Of a DNA stretch of 64,000 nt, positions 62,654 through 64,000 are shown one piece after another. Source of the stretch: Chromera velia (lineage: Eukaryota; Sar; Chromeraceae); contig JAHBMJ010003194.1 in NCBI GenBank assembly GCA_018398765.1, positions 28,132 through 92,131 on the forward strand. Direction: 5' to 3'. The notes below the pieces were generated by a model. It saw only the letters and a list, made by a program, of their open reading frames with translations. It searched no databases and had not been told where the DNA came from. A program made the position numbers and the translations under genes. Position 1 is the stretch's first letter, and each line of letters starts with the position of its first letter.

Positions 62654-63225
62654 TTACAGCCATATTGCAATAAACTTGCCCTTTTGAAGACCAGGTCGGT
62701 CACCGTCTCCTTCTCTTGCTGGATGGTTTTCAAGTGTAACAAAAACCTGCACAGCGCGTGTGACTGATGGGAAAGACATGTCAAAGGAGAGGTTCTCTCT
62801 GCTGGATACTTGTTCTTCCCCCTCTTCGAACTGTTCAAGAAAGCTAATCTCGTCTTGAATCTGATCCCATGCCCTCTGACGCCAAGACTTCTTTGCTGAC
62901 TTGGAAACGACGGCGGGAGTCATCATCTGTGCAGTGAAGCGCAGACGAGGACTCACATGGTCAGAGGGAGGAAGCAGAAAGAAGAGCTGCTGCAAAGAAC
63001 ATTGCACATTGCATTCTTCCTGCTCTGATTCAGAAAGGTGAGATTCTCTGCAGACACGAAGCCGCACCTTACAAGAAGGGAACGCGTCTCCATACCCGCG
63101 AACAGAAAAGAGCGAACGCCCATCCTGGGTGGCAATCACATCGTTGGCATGCTTCTCCATCATGTCATAATGAAAAACTGCTTTCAGGCCCCTTTGCCTA
63201 ACAAAATCTGTGCCATCATAGCAAG
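62654..63225 (-). CDS. Unidentified protein, exon(s) of a minus-strand gene
   Basis: One open stretch from about 63225 (CYDGTDFVRQRGLKAVFHYD) through DGRSLFSVRGYGDAFPSCKV and AWDQIQDEISFLEQFEEGEE to a stop at 62654. Base composition and residue usage look coding. No domain was recognised. The true start lies upstream, probably in the 63269-63454 exon or beyond the window. Confidence 0.4.
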
Positions 63226-63268
63226 ACAGATCCTCTTATACACAAAGGTCAAACAGCTTACGAACAGT

Positions 63269-63540
63269 CTAAGCTGAGAGCCCAAACGGGTTTTCGCTGA
63301 AGTCTCCTTCAAAAAAAAGATGAATGAAGTGCACTGGGGCTTGGGGAACCTCAGGAGGAGTAGGTAGGGAGAGGGGTTTTAAGGAACCAACGTCCATGAT
63401 AGTGGAGTAGACGAGTCCAAGGATTTGGTTGACAGAGTCGCCTTTCAAATTCAAGGAGGAGGATATGGATGCACTGTTGTTGGTAGAGGGCGTGTTGGCA
63501 TCGTTGTGTGGGGAAGGTGAGACGGAGGAGCTTTATGGGG
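63269..63540 (-). CDS. Unidentified exon downstream of the minisatellite
   Basis: The minus strand reads ANTPSTNNSASISSSLNLKG, then QILGLVYSTIMDVGSLKPL and HFIHLFFEGDFSENPFGLSA, then TAG. It is probably the same gene as 62654-63225. In the minisatellite upstream, this frame codes SASVSPSPQSDANT repeats but meets TAA in several units. Confidence 0.35.
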
Positions 63541-64000
63541 GGGGCGTGTTGGCATCGCTTTGTGGGGAGGGCGAGACGGAAGCGCTTTGTGAGGGAAGCG
63601 TGTTGGCATCGCTTTATGGGGAAGGCGAGACGGAAGCGCTTTGTGGGGGGGGCGTGTTGGCATCGCTTTGTGGGGAGGGCGAGACGGAAGCGCTTTGTGA
63701 GGGAAGCGTGTTGGCATCGCTTTATGGGGAAGGCGAGACGGAAGCGCTTTGTGGGGGGGGCGTGTTGGCATCGCTTTGTGGGGAGGGCGAGACGGAAGCG
63801 CTTTGTGAGGGAAGCGTGTTGGCATCGCTTTATGGGGAAGGCGAGACGGAAGCGCTTTGTGGGGGGGGCGTGTTGGCATCGCTTTGTGGGGAGGGCGAGA
63901 CGGAAGCGCTTTGTGGGGGGGGCGTGTTGGCATCGCTGTGTGGGGAGGGCGAGACGGAAGTGCTTTGTGGGGGGTGCGTGTTGGCATCGCTTTGTGGGGA
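63541..64000. repeat. Minisatellite, 108-bp period with two 54-bp halves
   Basis: GGCGTGTTGGCATCGCTTTG recurs at 63543, 63651, 63759 and 63867, with half-period relatives between. On the minus strand one frame is fully open (PHKALPSR / PHKAMPTR, 18 residues per 54 bp). The frame matching the downstream exon is closed by TAA in some units. The array continues past the window end. Confidence 0.95.

Overview
This window looks like nuclear DNA of an intron-rich protist with a complex plastid. The genes have consensus GT..AG introns. One predicted product has a signal peptide followed by a transit-peptide-like segment, as expected for import across a four-membrane plastid. GC-rich and AT-rich stretches alternate and microsatellites are abundant. 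A chromerid alga such as Chromera velia would fit, but that is inference from style, not proof. No bacterial operons, rRNA, tRNA or CRISPR arrays were seen.

Layout. 1-8521 (+): the rest of a large NO VEIN-like gene (GHKL ATPase fold at the N end, DUF3883 at the C end). Its stop codon lies inside the terminal inverted repeat of a ~7.5 kb DNA transposon (8511-16050). That element has GGAATAGT-rich subterminal repeats, a minus-strand accessory gene and a plus-strand CACTA/Plavaka-like transposase with several disruptions. 16.6-23.4 kb (-): a decayed non-LTR retrotransposon (LINE). 24.3-25.9 kb (-): unidentified, tandemly duplicated coding remnants, one split by a 234-bp hAT-like MITE. 26.8-27.7 kb (+): a DUF1997 gene with a plastid-type leader. 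29.8-34.1 kb (-): a TEX9-like coiled-coil gene in at least eight exons. 34.4-36.6 kb: nested repeats, including a 1.37-kb relative of the MITE. 37.7-38.5 kb (+): an intronless phosphatidylserine synthase. 39.6-44.8 kb (+): a complete but defective Ty1/copia retrotransposon with 249-bp LTRs and a CCAGG target duplication. 45.4-46.1 kb: a TA-flanked inverted-repeat element. 47.1-48.6 kb (-): a RING-finger gene. 49.2-53.4 kb (+): a ten-exon gene for a double-TerD protein ending in a CaaX box. 55.2-62.1 kb (+): a second decayed LINE of the same family. 62.6-64 kb (-): an unidentified gene and a 108-bp minisatellite.

The host genes do not form an evident pathway. They are NO VEIN-like, DUF1997, TEX9, PSS, RING and TerD, each separated by mobile elements. 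About half of the window is transposon-derived. The best leads are the TerD-CaaX protein, the transposon that supplies the stop codon of the NO VEIN-like gene, the new MITE family with 8-bp target duplications, and the transition-only divergence of the copia LTRs, which suggests cytosine methylation.
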